DNA of 60,151 nt, taken from NCBI GenBank assembly GCA_039028975.1, contig JBCCHB010000105.1:1-60151 (forward strand). Reading direction: 5' to 3'. Below, piece by piece: positions 31,578-40,027 of the stretch. Every line of letters begins with the position of its first letter. Positions within the stretch are counted from its first letter, which is position 1. The DNA comes from JAHBNG01 sp039028975 (GTDB lineage: Bacteria; Chloroflexota; Anaerolineae; Caldilineales; Caldilineaceae). A model generated the notes under the pieces. That model saw only the letters and a list, made by a program, of their open reading frames with translations, was not told the origin of the DNA and made no database searches. The translations under genes were made by a program, and so were the position numbers.

Positions 31578-34500
31578 ATGAATGTTCAATACCCATCCTT
31601 CTACATCACTCCAGTTGTTCTGACACTCTTATCTGTTCTGGTACCGTGTGTTGGACTCTTTCTCTATCTTCTCTCAATCAAAAACAAATCAACGTCGACA
31701 AAATGGTTGATAGGCGCCTTGGTATCAAGTTCGGTTCTGCTGCTTCTGATGGGATTACGCTCTGGTCTTGCTGTCCCCCACATTGCCTGGCTTTATCTGA
31801 GCGACTGGTCTCTTACCTGCGTGATGGGTTCGCTCACGATGATGATACAGTTTGGCTATCACTATCCATCCTTGCATCCAGAACAGCGCGTCGAATCACG
31901 AATAGCCTTGTGGCTCTCTGTGGGGGCTACGCTTCTTTACCTGGGGGCGGCCTTCTTGGAAATCAATGGCGTATCTATTTTTTCTCTTTCGCCCTTCACC
32001 CTGTATCAGATCCTTATGCCTGGCCAGGCCCTATGGCTGTTCACGCTCTATCTGCGCAAGCTCTTCTACTACGCCCGCCTCGCCCAACTCACAACGTGGC
32101 GTGAAATTTGGTTAGTACCGCAAGATGCCCAAGTGCGAGCGTTCCGCATGCTCCTCCTTATCCACTGCTCACCCCTTTTGGGCGTCGGCCATACTATTTG
32201 GCAGCAACTCACATCACCAACTAATTTATTGGCCGAAGTGGTAGGGGGACTCTTAGTGGCGTTTATCCTCTTTCTTGGCATGTTCTCTATCATGACCTAT
32301 CTGGTGGAGCCGACCAACCTGCTCTATAAGTTGACCTCTATGGCCTTCCTCTTGCTCTTTTTCCTCTCCAATAGCATTGCCTACCTCATCCTGCCTTTCT
32401 TGCGAACAGGGTACGAACCTATCCCGCCGGTGCAGTCAGGAGAGCAGATTCGTTTTGAACGCCAGGGCGAAACAGCCTATCGGGTCCGCTTTATCTCACA
32501 GAGTGACAGCAGTGAATTCCAAGCTCCGCACGCGAATTTGGGAGAACGAATGGCTATCGAAAACGATCAGGCGGTGGAAATTCCCCTCAATTTCCCCCTC
32601 AAGGTTTTTGACCAAACTTGGGAAACCGTCGTGGCGTCTGACGATGGATATATTATGGAGAAAAAGCCATATTATGAGGGGGGCGATCCAATTCAACGCG
32701 CGGCAGGATTCCCGATTATAGCACCGCTTGTGGTAGATTTTGCCCCTACCTCCAATAGTGGTCTCTATGTTGCCCATTCTGATGAAGCAACAACGATTAC
32801 CTGGCATGAGATGATCACTTCTTATGATGAGGATGCCGGACAGGAACGGAATAGACAAGAACGGAATAGACAAGAGGGCAATGATCAAGTCAACAATAGA
32901 GGAAACCAGCAAAACAGCCAGCAAAATAGAATGAACACAATCTCACTCACTTTGTGGGCGAATGGTGATATTGACTTCAGATACCCTCAACTCAATCTGC
33001 AACGAACGCTGGAATCGGATCTGAGTTTGCAGAGCTTCCTCATCGGCATTAGCCCCAAGAAGACATCGCCGATTCGACTTCTGGATCTGACACCAGATCT
33101 AGATATGACTGTGGATGAAAGCAGTGCCCTCTTGCACCAATTCAATACAGAAGCTTTGGCATATACCCATCAACGGCTGTACCCCTTTGCTATTTTGAAT
33201 ATTCTTGCTGGCCTGCTGATTATGCTGGGTTTTCCCCTCTTCTTGCGGCACACCCTGGTCCGACCCCTCTCTCGCTTAATGCACAATGTGGAGCGGGTCG
33301 ATGCTGGCGATCTGTCCATCACAACGCCGGTGCAATCCCACGATGAGATTGGTTTCCTAACCGACGCCTTTAATCGCATGGTCTCTTCGATTCGCCAATC
33401 CAATAATGAGCTACAGGCTCTGAATGTTAGCCTGGAAGAACGCATTGAGGAACGTACGGCCCAGTTGGCGTCTGCCAATCAGGCAAAGAGCCGCTTTCTG
33501 GCCAATATGAGCCACGAGCTGAGAACACCACTGAATGTCATTCTGGGCCACACGCAGATCTTACAGCGGGCAGAGCAATCATCCGAACCCTGGCTCGACC
33601 ATCCCCGCCCTTTGGCAAGATCAGTACTCGGGGAAGGAGCCAAATCATCAACCAATCTTTCTCAAACATTGAGCGAAACAGGGAGCAAAACAGCACAACA
33701 GAGCCGCAACCAAACCGACCTCGTCGAGCCTCATAGAACTTACACAGAGATTTACAGAGAAGGCGCAGAGATTCACAGAGATTCTCGAGAACAGAGAACA
33801 TCTTCGCGCGAGGCACAGGTTATACCAGATGGCAGCACAGAGGGTAAAACAGGTAAAGAGCCTTTGTCTAGGCGATCAGATCGCCTTGAGATGATTCAAC
33901 AGAGCGGGGAACATCTGCTGGGCTTGCTGAACGATATCCTTGATCTGTCACGCATTGAAGCGGGTAAAGAGAGTGTGCAGGCTAAGGCAATTATGCTGAC
34001 ACCCTTTATCCAGCAAATTGTTCGCATGATCGACTTGCAGGCAAGAGAAAAAGGCTTGATGCTCGATTATGAACATACAGACAGACTGCCAGAAGCAGTC
34101 AGACTGGATGATCGTCTGGTGCGGCAGGTTTTGATCAATCTCTTACACAATGCAATCAAGTTCACAGACCAAGGCAGCGTGACGCTTATAGTAAAAGAGG
34201 TAAGTATCGAAGAAGGTGGGCGGGTAGACGGCGAGAATTGGACTGAAGAGATGAAGATGATTCGGTTTACCGTGCGAGATACGGGTAAAGGAATTTTACC
34301 TGCTGAGCTAGACAAGATCTTTGACGCATTTGAACAAGGGGAGAATCAAGATCGAGCCATTCAGGGCGTTGGGCTAGGATTGGCCATCAGCCAACGCCTC
34401 CTTAACCTTATGCAGAGCCGCTTACATGTCACCAGCGCCGTGGGAGAGGGGACGACCTTTTGGTTTGATTTGCCTGTTGTCGCTTTTGCGTCCTCTTCTG

Positions 34501-35240
34501 ACCGTATAGTGCAGCAACCACATATCGCTGCTGAGAGCCACGAAGGGTATCTACTTGGATACAATAATCCACGTCAAACTGCGTTGATCGTTGATGACAA
34601 TTCTGAGAATCGGGCAATTCTGGCCGATATGTTGTCCCTTATTGGCTTTAAAGTTATTCAGGCTGTAAATGGGCGCAATGGTGTCGATACGGCGCAGGAG
34701 AGGCAACCTAATCTCATTCTGATGGATCTGGTGATGCCGGAGATGGATGGCTTGAGCGCGGTGCAGCTTATGCGCACCATGCCCGCTCTACAAAAGACCC
34801 CGATCTTTGCTATTTCCGCAACTGTCTTCGAGAGCGATGTGGCTGAGTGCTTGGCCGCTGGTTATGATGCTTTTTTGCCCAAACCAGTAAACCTGCGCCA
34901 ATTGCATCAACTGCTTGAAACATATCTACCCTTAGATTGGGTACGCGAGTCAGCATCTCGCGCGTCCAAAGCAGAGATAGCTATCGACGGAAATGCTCGA
35001 CATGAGCAGTTGGTGAATGGGTCATCTCTCCACTCGCCACCTGCCGACGACCTGGAGCAACTCATGCAAATGACTCTCATCGGCAATATCCGCGCTTTGC
35101 GTAACAAGACAGCCGAACTGCGCCAGCAAGACGCGGCTTACCAGAAGTTTGTCGATGAGCTAGAAAAGCGACTATCTGGCTACCAGATGAATGACGTAAA
35201 GGAACTGCTAGAAACTTACTTGTCGTATAGGAAAGGATAA
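31578..35240 (+). CDS. Hybrid sensor histidine kinase/response regulator
   Basis: A 1220-residue protein. The N-terminal ~250 residues carry about seven to eight hydrophobic helices, then an extracytoplasmic-looking region (~285-530) with a Gln/Asn/Arg-rich tract (~427-447), one more helix (~537-555) and a HAMP domain (LVRPLSRLMHNVERVDAGDL). HisKA holds the phospho-acceptor His646 (NMSHELRTPLN). About 100 non-conserved residues (~667-765) then interrupt the HisKA hairpin before QQSGEHLLGLLNDILDLSRI. A HATPase domain (NLLHNAIKFTD, DTGKGI, GLGLA) follows, then a receiver domain with Asp1050 (LILMDLVMPEMDG). It probably signals to the response regulator downstream; stimulus unknown. Confidence 0.93.
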   Translation: MNVQYPSFYITPVVLTLLSVLVPCVGLFLYLLSIKNKSTSTKWLIGALVSSSVLLLLMGLRSGLAVPHIAWLYLSDWSLTCVMGSLTMMIQFGYHYPSLHPEQRVESRIALWLSVGATLLYLGAAFLEINGVSIFSLSPFTLYQILMPGQALWLFTLYLRKLFYYARLAQLTTWREIWLVPQDAQVRAFRMLLLIHCSPLLGVGHTIWQQLTSPTNLLAEVVGGLLVAFILFLGMFSIMTYLVEPTNLLYKLTSMAFLLLFFLSNSIAYLILPFLRTGYEPIPPVQSGEQIRFERQGETAYRVRFISQSDSSEFQAPHANLGERMAIENDQAVEIPLNFPLKVFDQTWETVVASDDGYIMEKKPYYEGGDPIQRAAGFPIIAPLVVDFAPTSNSGLYVAHSDEATTITWHEMITSYDEDAGQERNRQERNRQEGNDQVNNRGNQQNSQQNRMNTISLTLWANGDIDFRYPQLNLQRTLESDLSLQSFLIGISPKKTSPIRLLDLTPDLDMTVDESSALLHQFNTEALAYTHQRLYPFAILNILAGLLIMLGFPLFLRHTLVRPLSRLMHNVERVDAGDLSITTPVQSHDEIGFLTDAFNRMVSSIRQSNNELQALNVSLEERIEERTAQLASANQAKSRFLANMSHELRTPLNVILGHTQILQRAEQSSEPWLDHPRPLARSVLGEGAKSSTNLSQTLSETGSKTAQQSRNQTDLVEPHRTYTEIYREGAEIHRDSREQRTSSREAQVIPDGSTEGKTGKEPLSRRSDRLEMIQQSGEHLLGLLNDILDLSRIEAGKESVQAKAIMLTPFIQQIVRMIDLQAREKGLMLDYEHTDRLPEAVRLDDRLVRQVLINLLHNAIKFTDQGSVTLIVKEVSIEEGGRVDGENWTEEMKMIRFTVRDTGKGILPAELDKIFDAFEQGENQDRAIQGVGLGLAISQRLLNLMQSRLHVTSAVGEGTTFWFDLPVVAFASSSDRIVQQPHIAAESHEGYLLGYNNPRQTALIVDDNSENRAILADMLSLIGFKVIQAVNGRNGVDTAQERQPNLILMDLVMPEMDGLSAVQLMRTMPALQKTPIFAISATVFESDVAECLAAGYDAFLPKPVNLRQLHQLLETYLPLDWVRESASRASKAEIAIDGNARHEQLVNGSSLHSPPADDLEQLMQMTLIGNIRALRNKTAELRQQDAAYQKFVDELEKRLSGYQMNDVKELLETYLSYRKG

Positions 35241-35358
35241 AAATCAGCCCGAAAACATAGCCAAATTCTGGTTGCTCACACAGTGGAGCTGAGTATAGCT
35301 GATGGCTGATTAACTGAAAGCTGACGGCTGAATTGCTGAAAGCTTTTTTAAAACAAAC

Positions 35359-36336
35359 ATGGCTGAACAATCATTCCAAAAGAGTGTTCTAATCGTTGAC
35401 GATATACCGGCCAGCATGGATATCCTGGTCGAGACGTTGATACAATCCAACTTTGATGTGTTGATTGCCGAAAGTGGCCAACAGACCCTGCAGGTGTTAC
35501 ACCACGCCGCACTTCAAGAGAGTTTGCCAGATATCATTCTGCTTGACGTTGTGATGCCAGGCATGGATGGCTTTGAAACCTGTCGACAGATCAAGGCCAT
35601 ACCAGAACTTGAGCATATTCCCGTGCTCTTTGTCACAGCTCGTAATGAATCTGTGGAGAAGGTGCGTGGGTTCGACGTGGGTGGGGTGGATTATATCACC
35701 AAACCAGTCGATCTGATTGAGTTTCAAGCGCGGATCAACACCCATTTAAAGCTTAACCAGCTTCAGCAGCAGTTGCTTGCTGAAAATGATTCACTTCGGC
35801 AGGAACGGCGAAATCTCCTCGACCTGATGAATGCCCAGAGTGACCAGCTCCGAGAGCTCACGGCCAGTGCTCTCACCACACGAGATCGCCAGCGTCAGTC
35901 GATTCTGAGGCTGTTGGCTGAACAAGTGCAGGGCCGATTAACGCTGCTCATCTCCCATCTGAACGAAACGCAAAGCGGATTACAAGTCGATCACTCCTCT
36001 CCAGATTCCTTCCGCCTTGATAGAGAGACAGTTGAACATCTGCAAGGCTCGATTACACTCCTGACAGAGACAACCGAGCAGATTACCCAAATGCTCGGGG
36101 ATTTGAGGCAGGAAGCGGAGGAAATCCCAGAAGATGATCCCCTGCTCGTTCTCAGCGCTCGCGAACGAGAGGTCTTGAACCTCATTGCCACCGGGAAAGA
36201 CAATCGCGAAATCGCAGCCATCCTCTATATAGAATCTTCAACCGTGCGCACCTACCGTACCCGAATTATGAATAAGCTTGGTGCAAACAATGCGTATGAT
36301 CTGATGCGCGTTGCGTTAGCGTATGTTGGTGGGTAA
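35359..36336 (+). CDS. LuxR-type response regulator (REC-linker-HTH)
   Basis: The 325-residue protein has an N-terminal receiver domain (VLIVDDIPASMDIL, phospho-acceptor Asp in IILLDVVMPGMDG, conserved Lys in DYITKPVD). A coiled-coil-like linker of ~110 residues follows (LNQLQQQLLAENDSLRQERR), and then a C-terminal LuxR/GerE HTH (LSAREREVLNLIATGKDNRE, TVRTYRTRIMNKLG). It lies 118 bases behind the hybrid kinase and is very probably its partner. The interval carries GCTGATGGCTG/GCTGAAAGCTGACGGCTG repeats and no strong ribosome site. Targets may include the divergent surface-protein genes, which is inference. Confidence 0.93.
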   Translation: MAEQSFQKSVLIVDDIPASMDILVETLIQSNFDVLIAESGQQTLQVLHHAALQESLPDIILLDVVMPGMDGFETCRQIKAIPELEHIPVLFVTARNESVEKVRGFDVGGVDYITKPVDLIEFQARINTHLKLNQLQQQLLAENDSLRQERRNLLDLMNAQSDQLRELTASALTTRDRQRQSILRLLAEQVQGRLTLLISHLNETQSGLQVDHSSPDSFRLDRETVEHLQGSITLLTETTEQITQMLGDLRQEAEEIPEDDPLLVLSAREREVLNLIATGKDNREIAAILYIESSTVRTYRTRIMNKLGANNAYDLMRVALAYVGG

Positions 36337-36397
36337 TTAATGTTGATCAGTGACGGCAGAGCTAACATATGAACAGGTAAATCAGTAATCGGTACTC

Positions 36398-36623
36398 GGT
36401 TCCTGAGTACCGACTACTGACCTACCGACTACTGACCTACCGAGCACTGACCTACCGAACACTGACCTATCGAACACTGACCTATCGAACACTGACCTAC
36501 CGACTACTGACCTACCGAACACTGACCTACCGACTACCGACCTACCGACTACCGACCTACCGACTACCGACCTACCGACTACCGCCCTACTGACCTACCG
36601 ACTACCGAATACTGACCTACCGA
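36398..36623. repeat. 15-bp tandem repeat, CTGACCTACCGACTA type
   Basis: About fifteen imperfect, contiguous copies of a 15-bp unit (variants CTGACCTACCGAACA, CTGACCTATCGAACA, CCGACCTACCGACTA). The array runs up to the stop codon of the HTH gene on the other strand. There are no spacers, so this is not CRISPR. Just before it (36395-36420) is a hairpin CGGTACTCGG/CTGAGTACCG. A related string on the other strand occurs at 42955-43015. Confidence 0.9.
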
Positions 36624-37001
36624 CTACCGCCCTTGCCACATTCCTGCATCGTGCAACACTCGGCGAACTGTGTTGGGACTCACAGAAGCATGTGGTTGCC
36701 TTTCCTTAATGACCCTGGTAATGCGCGACTTTCCCCAATTTGGGTTGTTGTTTCGCAACTCAACGATCAGTGTCTCTAATTCGGGCTCAATTCGTCGTGG
36801 ATTCTTGGGCGCCCGGCTGCGTTCTTCTGCTAAAGCAGGAAAGCCCCCCTCTTGGAAGCGCCTATGCCAATAGTAAAAGGTTGATCGGCTTAGGCCCGAT
36901 TCGCGACATGCTTTGCTGATGTTCTGGGTAGATTGCCAAACGCGGAACAACTTTTCACGATCTGCGACTGACTTAGACCCGTTATGCGAATTTGTGTTCA
37001 T
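36624..37001 (-). CDS. Stand-alone HTH protein, paralogue of the gene at 19631
   Basis: The 125-residue product aligns throughout with the 126-residue protein at 19631-20011. The HTH is QNISKACRESGLSRSTFYYW, then RRFQEGGFPAL, NNPNWGKSRITRVI and SPNTVRRVLHDAGMW, and the frame stops four residues further on. Again the transposase DDE domain is missing at the same point. AAAAGGAT precedes the start, and a T-family element forms the upstream region. The 3' end abuts the 15-bp tandem array. Regulator or remnant remains open. Confidence 0.8.
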   Translation of the reverse strand: MNTNSHNGSKSVADREKLFRVWQSTQNISKACRESGLSRSTFYYWHRRFQEGGFPALAEERSRAPKNPRRIEPELETLIVELRNNNPNWGKSRITRVIKERQPHASVSPNTVRRVLHDAGMWQGR

Positions 37002-37027
37002 AGAAATAGGTAATCCTTTTTGACTAT

Positions 37028-37118
37028 TTAAACTCAGCTCCGTTTCAAAATCGAAGTTTGGTATTTGCTGTAAAGACGATAGGAACTTCGGTTTTAAACG
37101 CGGCCACAGGTTAAATAT
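37028..37118. repeat. T-family MITE-like element, copy 3
   Basis: A ~90-bp copy beginning AACTCAGCTCCGTTTCAAAA and ending near GCGGCCACAGGTTAAATATA, with inner arms ATCGAAGTT/AACTTCGGT. It lies directly upstream of the HTH gene at 36624. Confidence 0.6.
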
Positions 37119-37213
37119 ACACCAACAAACGAATCTTTTGTCATCAATTTTACTTAGGCGCGTATAGTCATCAATGAATGGCTACAAACTGCCGCTATAG
37201 ACTACGTAAAATG
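37119..37213. repeat. D-family direct repeat, copy 2
   Basis: Same order of short matches as at 31393-31490 (ACCAACAAACGAATC, CATCAATTTTACTTAG, CATCAATGAATGGCTACAAA, GACTACGT), between the T-family element and the 3' end of the dioxygenase gene. Confidence 0.5.
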
Positions 37214-37235
37214 TCGTAGAGGCATATCGCCAAAC

Positions 37236-38411
37236 TCATCCTTCCCCATGCCTCGCCGATTGCCAGCTATAGACATACGTCTCATCTTCTAACCCCAGCG
37301 CCGACTTGGCAACCTTCAATGGTCTAAATGTATCCACCATGACGGCTAATTCTTCTGTCCGCTCTTTCCCTATAGAACCTTCGTAGGTGCCTGGGTGAGG
37401 TCCATGGGGCACGCCATTGGGATGATCCGTAATCGAGCCTCGCTCAATCCCTTTCCTCGACATAAAGTTCCCTTCCACATAGTAGATTACCTCGTCTGAG
37501 TCCACATTAGAGTGGTTGTAGGGTGCTGGAATCGACAATGGATGGTAGTCAAAGAGACGAGGCACAAAAGAGCAGATCACAAAGCCCGGTCCATCGAAGG
37601 TCTGATGGACCGGTGGCGGCTGATGAACCCGACCTGTGATTGGCTCAAAATCATCAATATTGAATGCGTATGGCCACAGATGCCCATCCCAGCCTACAAC
37701 GTCAAGGGGATGATGGCCGTAAATTACCTGTGAAATCACGCCCCGCGACTTGACCCGCAGCTCAAACTCACCTGCTTCGTCGTGGGTGACCAATTCATCC
37801 GGCGTGCGGATATCCCGCTCACAATAGGGGGAATTCTCCAAAAATTGGCCATAACTGTTGATGTAGCGCTTGGGTGGCTCGATGTGGCCCTTGGCTTCAA
37901 TGACCAACATGCGCTGTTCTATATTTTTATCCGGGAGTACTCGCCACATGACCCCAGTCGGAATCACCAAATAGTCGCCTGGTCCATAGCGCAATTGGCC
38001 AAACTGAGATTCGAGGACGCCCGTGCCGTCATGGATAAAGAGGGTGTCGTCGCCTGCACTGTGCTTATACCAGTAGGCCATTGCCCTATCTGGTCGGGCA
38101 ATGTAGAGAACGACATCATCGTTGCCCAGGATCGGCTGGCGAGATTGGATGGCATCGCCGCTTTTGGCCGCACCACTGGTTAAGAAGTGACGATGCCTTA
38201 GCGGGCCTTGTTCTTCGTACTCAATGGCATCGGAACTGAGCGTCTCCACATGCCGAATCTCCGTCGGTGGACGCACATGGTAGAGGAGGGACTGGATTCC
38301 GGAAAAGCCATGGATACCCATGACCTCTTCATGGTAAAGAGAGCCATCAGGCTGACGGAACTGTGTATGGCGTTTGGGTGGGATCTGGCCCATGCGATAG
38401 TAGTAAGTCAT
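37236..38411 (-). CDS. hmgA: Homogentisate 1,2-dioxygenase family protein
   Basis: The 391-residue protein matches bacterial homogentisate dioxygenases. Iron ligands are expected at His300 and Glu307 (NHSNVDSDEVIYYVEG) and the histidine pair 336/339 in DHPNGVPHGPHPGTYEGSIG. The N-terminal cupin barrel shows YGPGDYLVIPTGVMWRV. The enzyme opens the ring of homogentisate to maleylacetoacetate in tyrosine/phenylalanine breakdown, using Fe(II) and O2. Neither a maleylacetoacetate isomerase nor fumarylacetoacetase gene is nearby. It is divergent from a branched-chain amino-acid-type ABC transporter, which may import a related compound; that link is inference. Members of the family with other substrates exist. 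Confidence 0.88.
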   Translation of the reverse strand: MTYYYRMGQIPPKRHTQFRQPDGSLYHEEVMGIHGFSGIQSLLYHVRPPTEIRHVETLSSDAIEYEEQGPLRHRHFLTSGAAKSGDAIQSRQPILGNDDVVLYIARPDRAMAYWYKHSAGDDTLFIHDGTGVLESQFGQLRYGPGDYLVIPTGVMWRVLPDKNIEQRMLVIEAKGHIEPPKRYINSYGQFLENSPYCERDIRTPDELVTHDEAGEFELRVKSRGVISQVIYGHHPLDVVGWDGHLWPYAFNIDDFEPITGRVHQPPPVHQTFDGPGFVICSFVPRLFDYHPLSIPAPYNHSNVDSDEVIYYVEGNFMSRKGIERGSITDHPNGVPHGPHPGTYEGSIGKERTEELAVMVDTFRPLKVAKSALGLEDETYVYSWQSARHGEG

Positions 38412-38619
38412 GTAGATTAATTTGTCCTATTCGTCAAAATCGTTTATCTTGGAAGGTACATCAATGGCGCTTCTTGTCATTATAAACTACCCCCTATTTT
38501 TCAAAATATTCAGTAGATCACAGCACTGTCGGCATACCTGTGCCGTACGAGGATGTGCTCATTGAGCAGTTAGCTGTGATGTTGGCGCTATTGCGAAAAA
38601 TCTCACTGTGGAGGAAATT
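38412..38619. promoter_or_regulatory. Divergent promoter region of hmgA and the ABC transporter
   Basis: A 208-base AT-rich interval between divergent starts. It must carry both promoters; no operator palindrome is clear enough to name. The transporter's first gene has TGGAGGAAATT just upstream of its ATG at 38620. Confidence 0.5.
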
Positions 38620-39930
38620 ATGTTATCGAAGTTCAGCTATCGTTTTGTACTCTTCTCTTTGCTGGTGTTGACACTTGTATTTGGAGCTTGTGCTGCGCCT
38701 GCTGCCGCACCTGCAGGCGACACGGCAGCCTCTTCAGAAGCCGCCGCCCCGGAACCAGCCGACGAAGAAGCGGCCCCAGAAGCCTCCGAAGGAAGCATGG
38801 AGGGGGCTTACAAGATCGGCTTTATCTCTGCGATAACCGGTGCCAGCTTCCTGGGGGTTCCGGAGCGTAACGCTGCTGACATGCTGGCAGCACAGATCAA
38901 CGCAGAGGGCGGCATTGTCGGCCCCGATGGTGTAGCCCATCCGGTTGAATTCATCATGCTGGATAGCGAGACCAATCCCGATGTTGCTGCGGCTTCGGCT
39001 GCTCGCTTAATTGATGAAGAAGAGGTGGATATTCTTATTGCCGGATCAACCAGTGGCAACTCATTGGCCATGGTGCCCCTAGCAACAGAAGCCGAGGTGC
39101 CGATGATTGCCATGGGTTCTGCAGGTGCGATTGTGGCCGACCCTGAAACTGGAGAAGTACGCAAATGGATCTTTAAGGCACCTCACAACAATACCCAGGT
39201 TTCGACGGCTGTGTTGGCCTATCTTGAACACTTAGGCACCTCTTCGGTCTGCCATCTATTTGAGAATAGTGGCTACGGCCAGGATACCCTTAATCAGTTG
39301 ACCGCAGTTCTTGACGGTACCGGCATCGAGATTGCCTATAGTGACAGCTTTGAACGCAACGACACCGAGTTCCCACAGATGGTTTCGGTTCAGGGCGCAG
39401 GTTGTGATGTAACAATCATTGGTTCTATTTCACCTGGGCTGGTCACATCTGCTGTTATCGATTCGATTCCGGACATGACGCTCGTCCCTATGTCTGGTGC
39501 TTGTGACCATGCGCTGCTGATTGAGGCATCTGCTGGTGCGGCAGAAGGCGCAGTCATGCCCTGTACACCTCTCTTTGCTGGCGCGAGCTTGCCTGATGAT
39601 TCACCGAACAAAGAAGCGGTTGTGAAGTTTATTGCCGACTATGAAGCCGCCACGGGTGAACTACCCAACCAGTTCGCCGGAATCGCCTATGACTCGATCC
39701 AGTGGGCGTTTCATGCCCTGGCTACATTAGAAGATGGCATGGACTTGGCTTCTCGTCGTGTGGCCATCCGAGACGCAATTGAGAGCGGCGTCAACGGCTG
39801 GGCGGGCACTTCTGGCACCTTCACCATGAGCGCAGAAGATCACCTAGGTCTAGATGTTGACTCGGCCTTTGTGTACGTCAAGGTTGAGAACGGTGATTTT
39901 GTCTACTACCCGCCGGAGAATTGGGAATAG
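38620..39930 (+). CDS. Branched-chain amino-acid-type ABC transporter substrate-binding lipoprotein
   Basis: The start at 38620 is set by GGAGG five bases upstream; a GTG at 38608 is too close to be served by that site. The product begins with a lipoprotein signal (LVLTLVFGACAAP, lipobox LVFGA-C), then an Ala/Pro/Glu-rich spacer. The periplasmic-binding type-1 (LivJ-like) fold starts at YKIGFISAITGASFLGVPE. It should capture the solute outside the membrane and hand it to the permeases encoded next. First gene of the plus-strand operon. Ligand could be an amino acid, amide or aromatic acid. Confidence 0.92.
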   Translation: MLSKFSYRFVLFSLLVLTLVFGACAAPAAAPAGDTAASSEAAAPEPADEEAAPEASEGSMEGAYKIGFISAITGASFLGVPERNAADMLAAQINAEGGIVGPDGVAHPVEFIMLDSETNPDVAAASAARLIDEEEVDILIAGSTSGNSLAMVPLATEAEVPMIAMGSAGAIVADPETGEVRKWIFKAPHNNTQVSTAVLAYLEHLGTSSVCHLFENSGYGQDTLNQLTAVLDGTGIEIAYSDSFERNDTEFPQMVSVQGAGCDVTIIGSISPGLVTSAVIDSIPDMTLVPMSGACDHALLIEASAGAAEGAVMPCTPLFAGASLPDDSPNKEAVVKFIADYEAATGELPNQFAGIAYDSIQWAFHALATLEDGMDLASRRVAIRDAIESGVNGWAGTSGTFTMSAEDHLGLDVDSAFVYVKVENGDFVYYPPENWE

Positions 39931-40027
39931 AAGGACAAGATGATCGGATGATGAAGATGAATAAGATGAGGGAATGGTGGGACATCCGCTTCATCTCAAT
40001 CATCTTGTCACCCCTTCATTCGCATCT

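Noticed and set aside
36398..36623. CRISPR array
   Set aside because: The 15-bp units are contiguous without unique spacers, and no cas gene is present.
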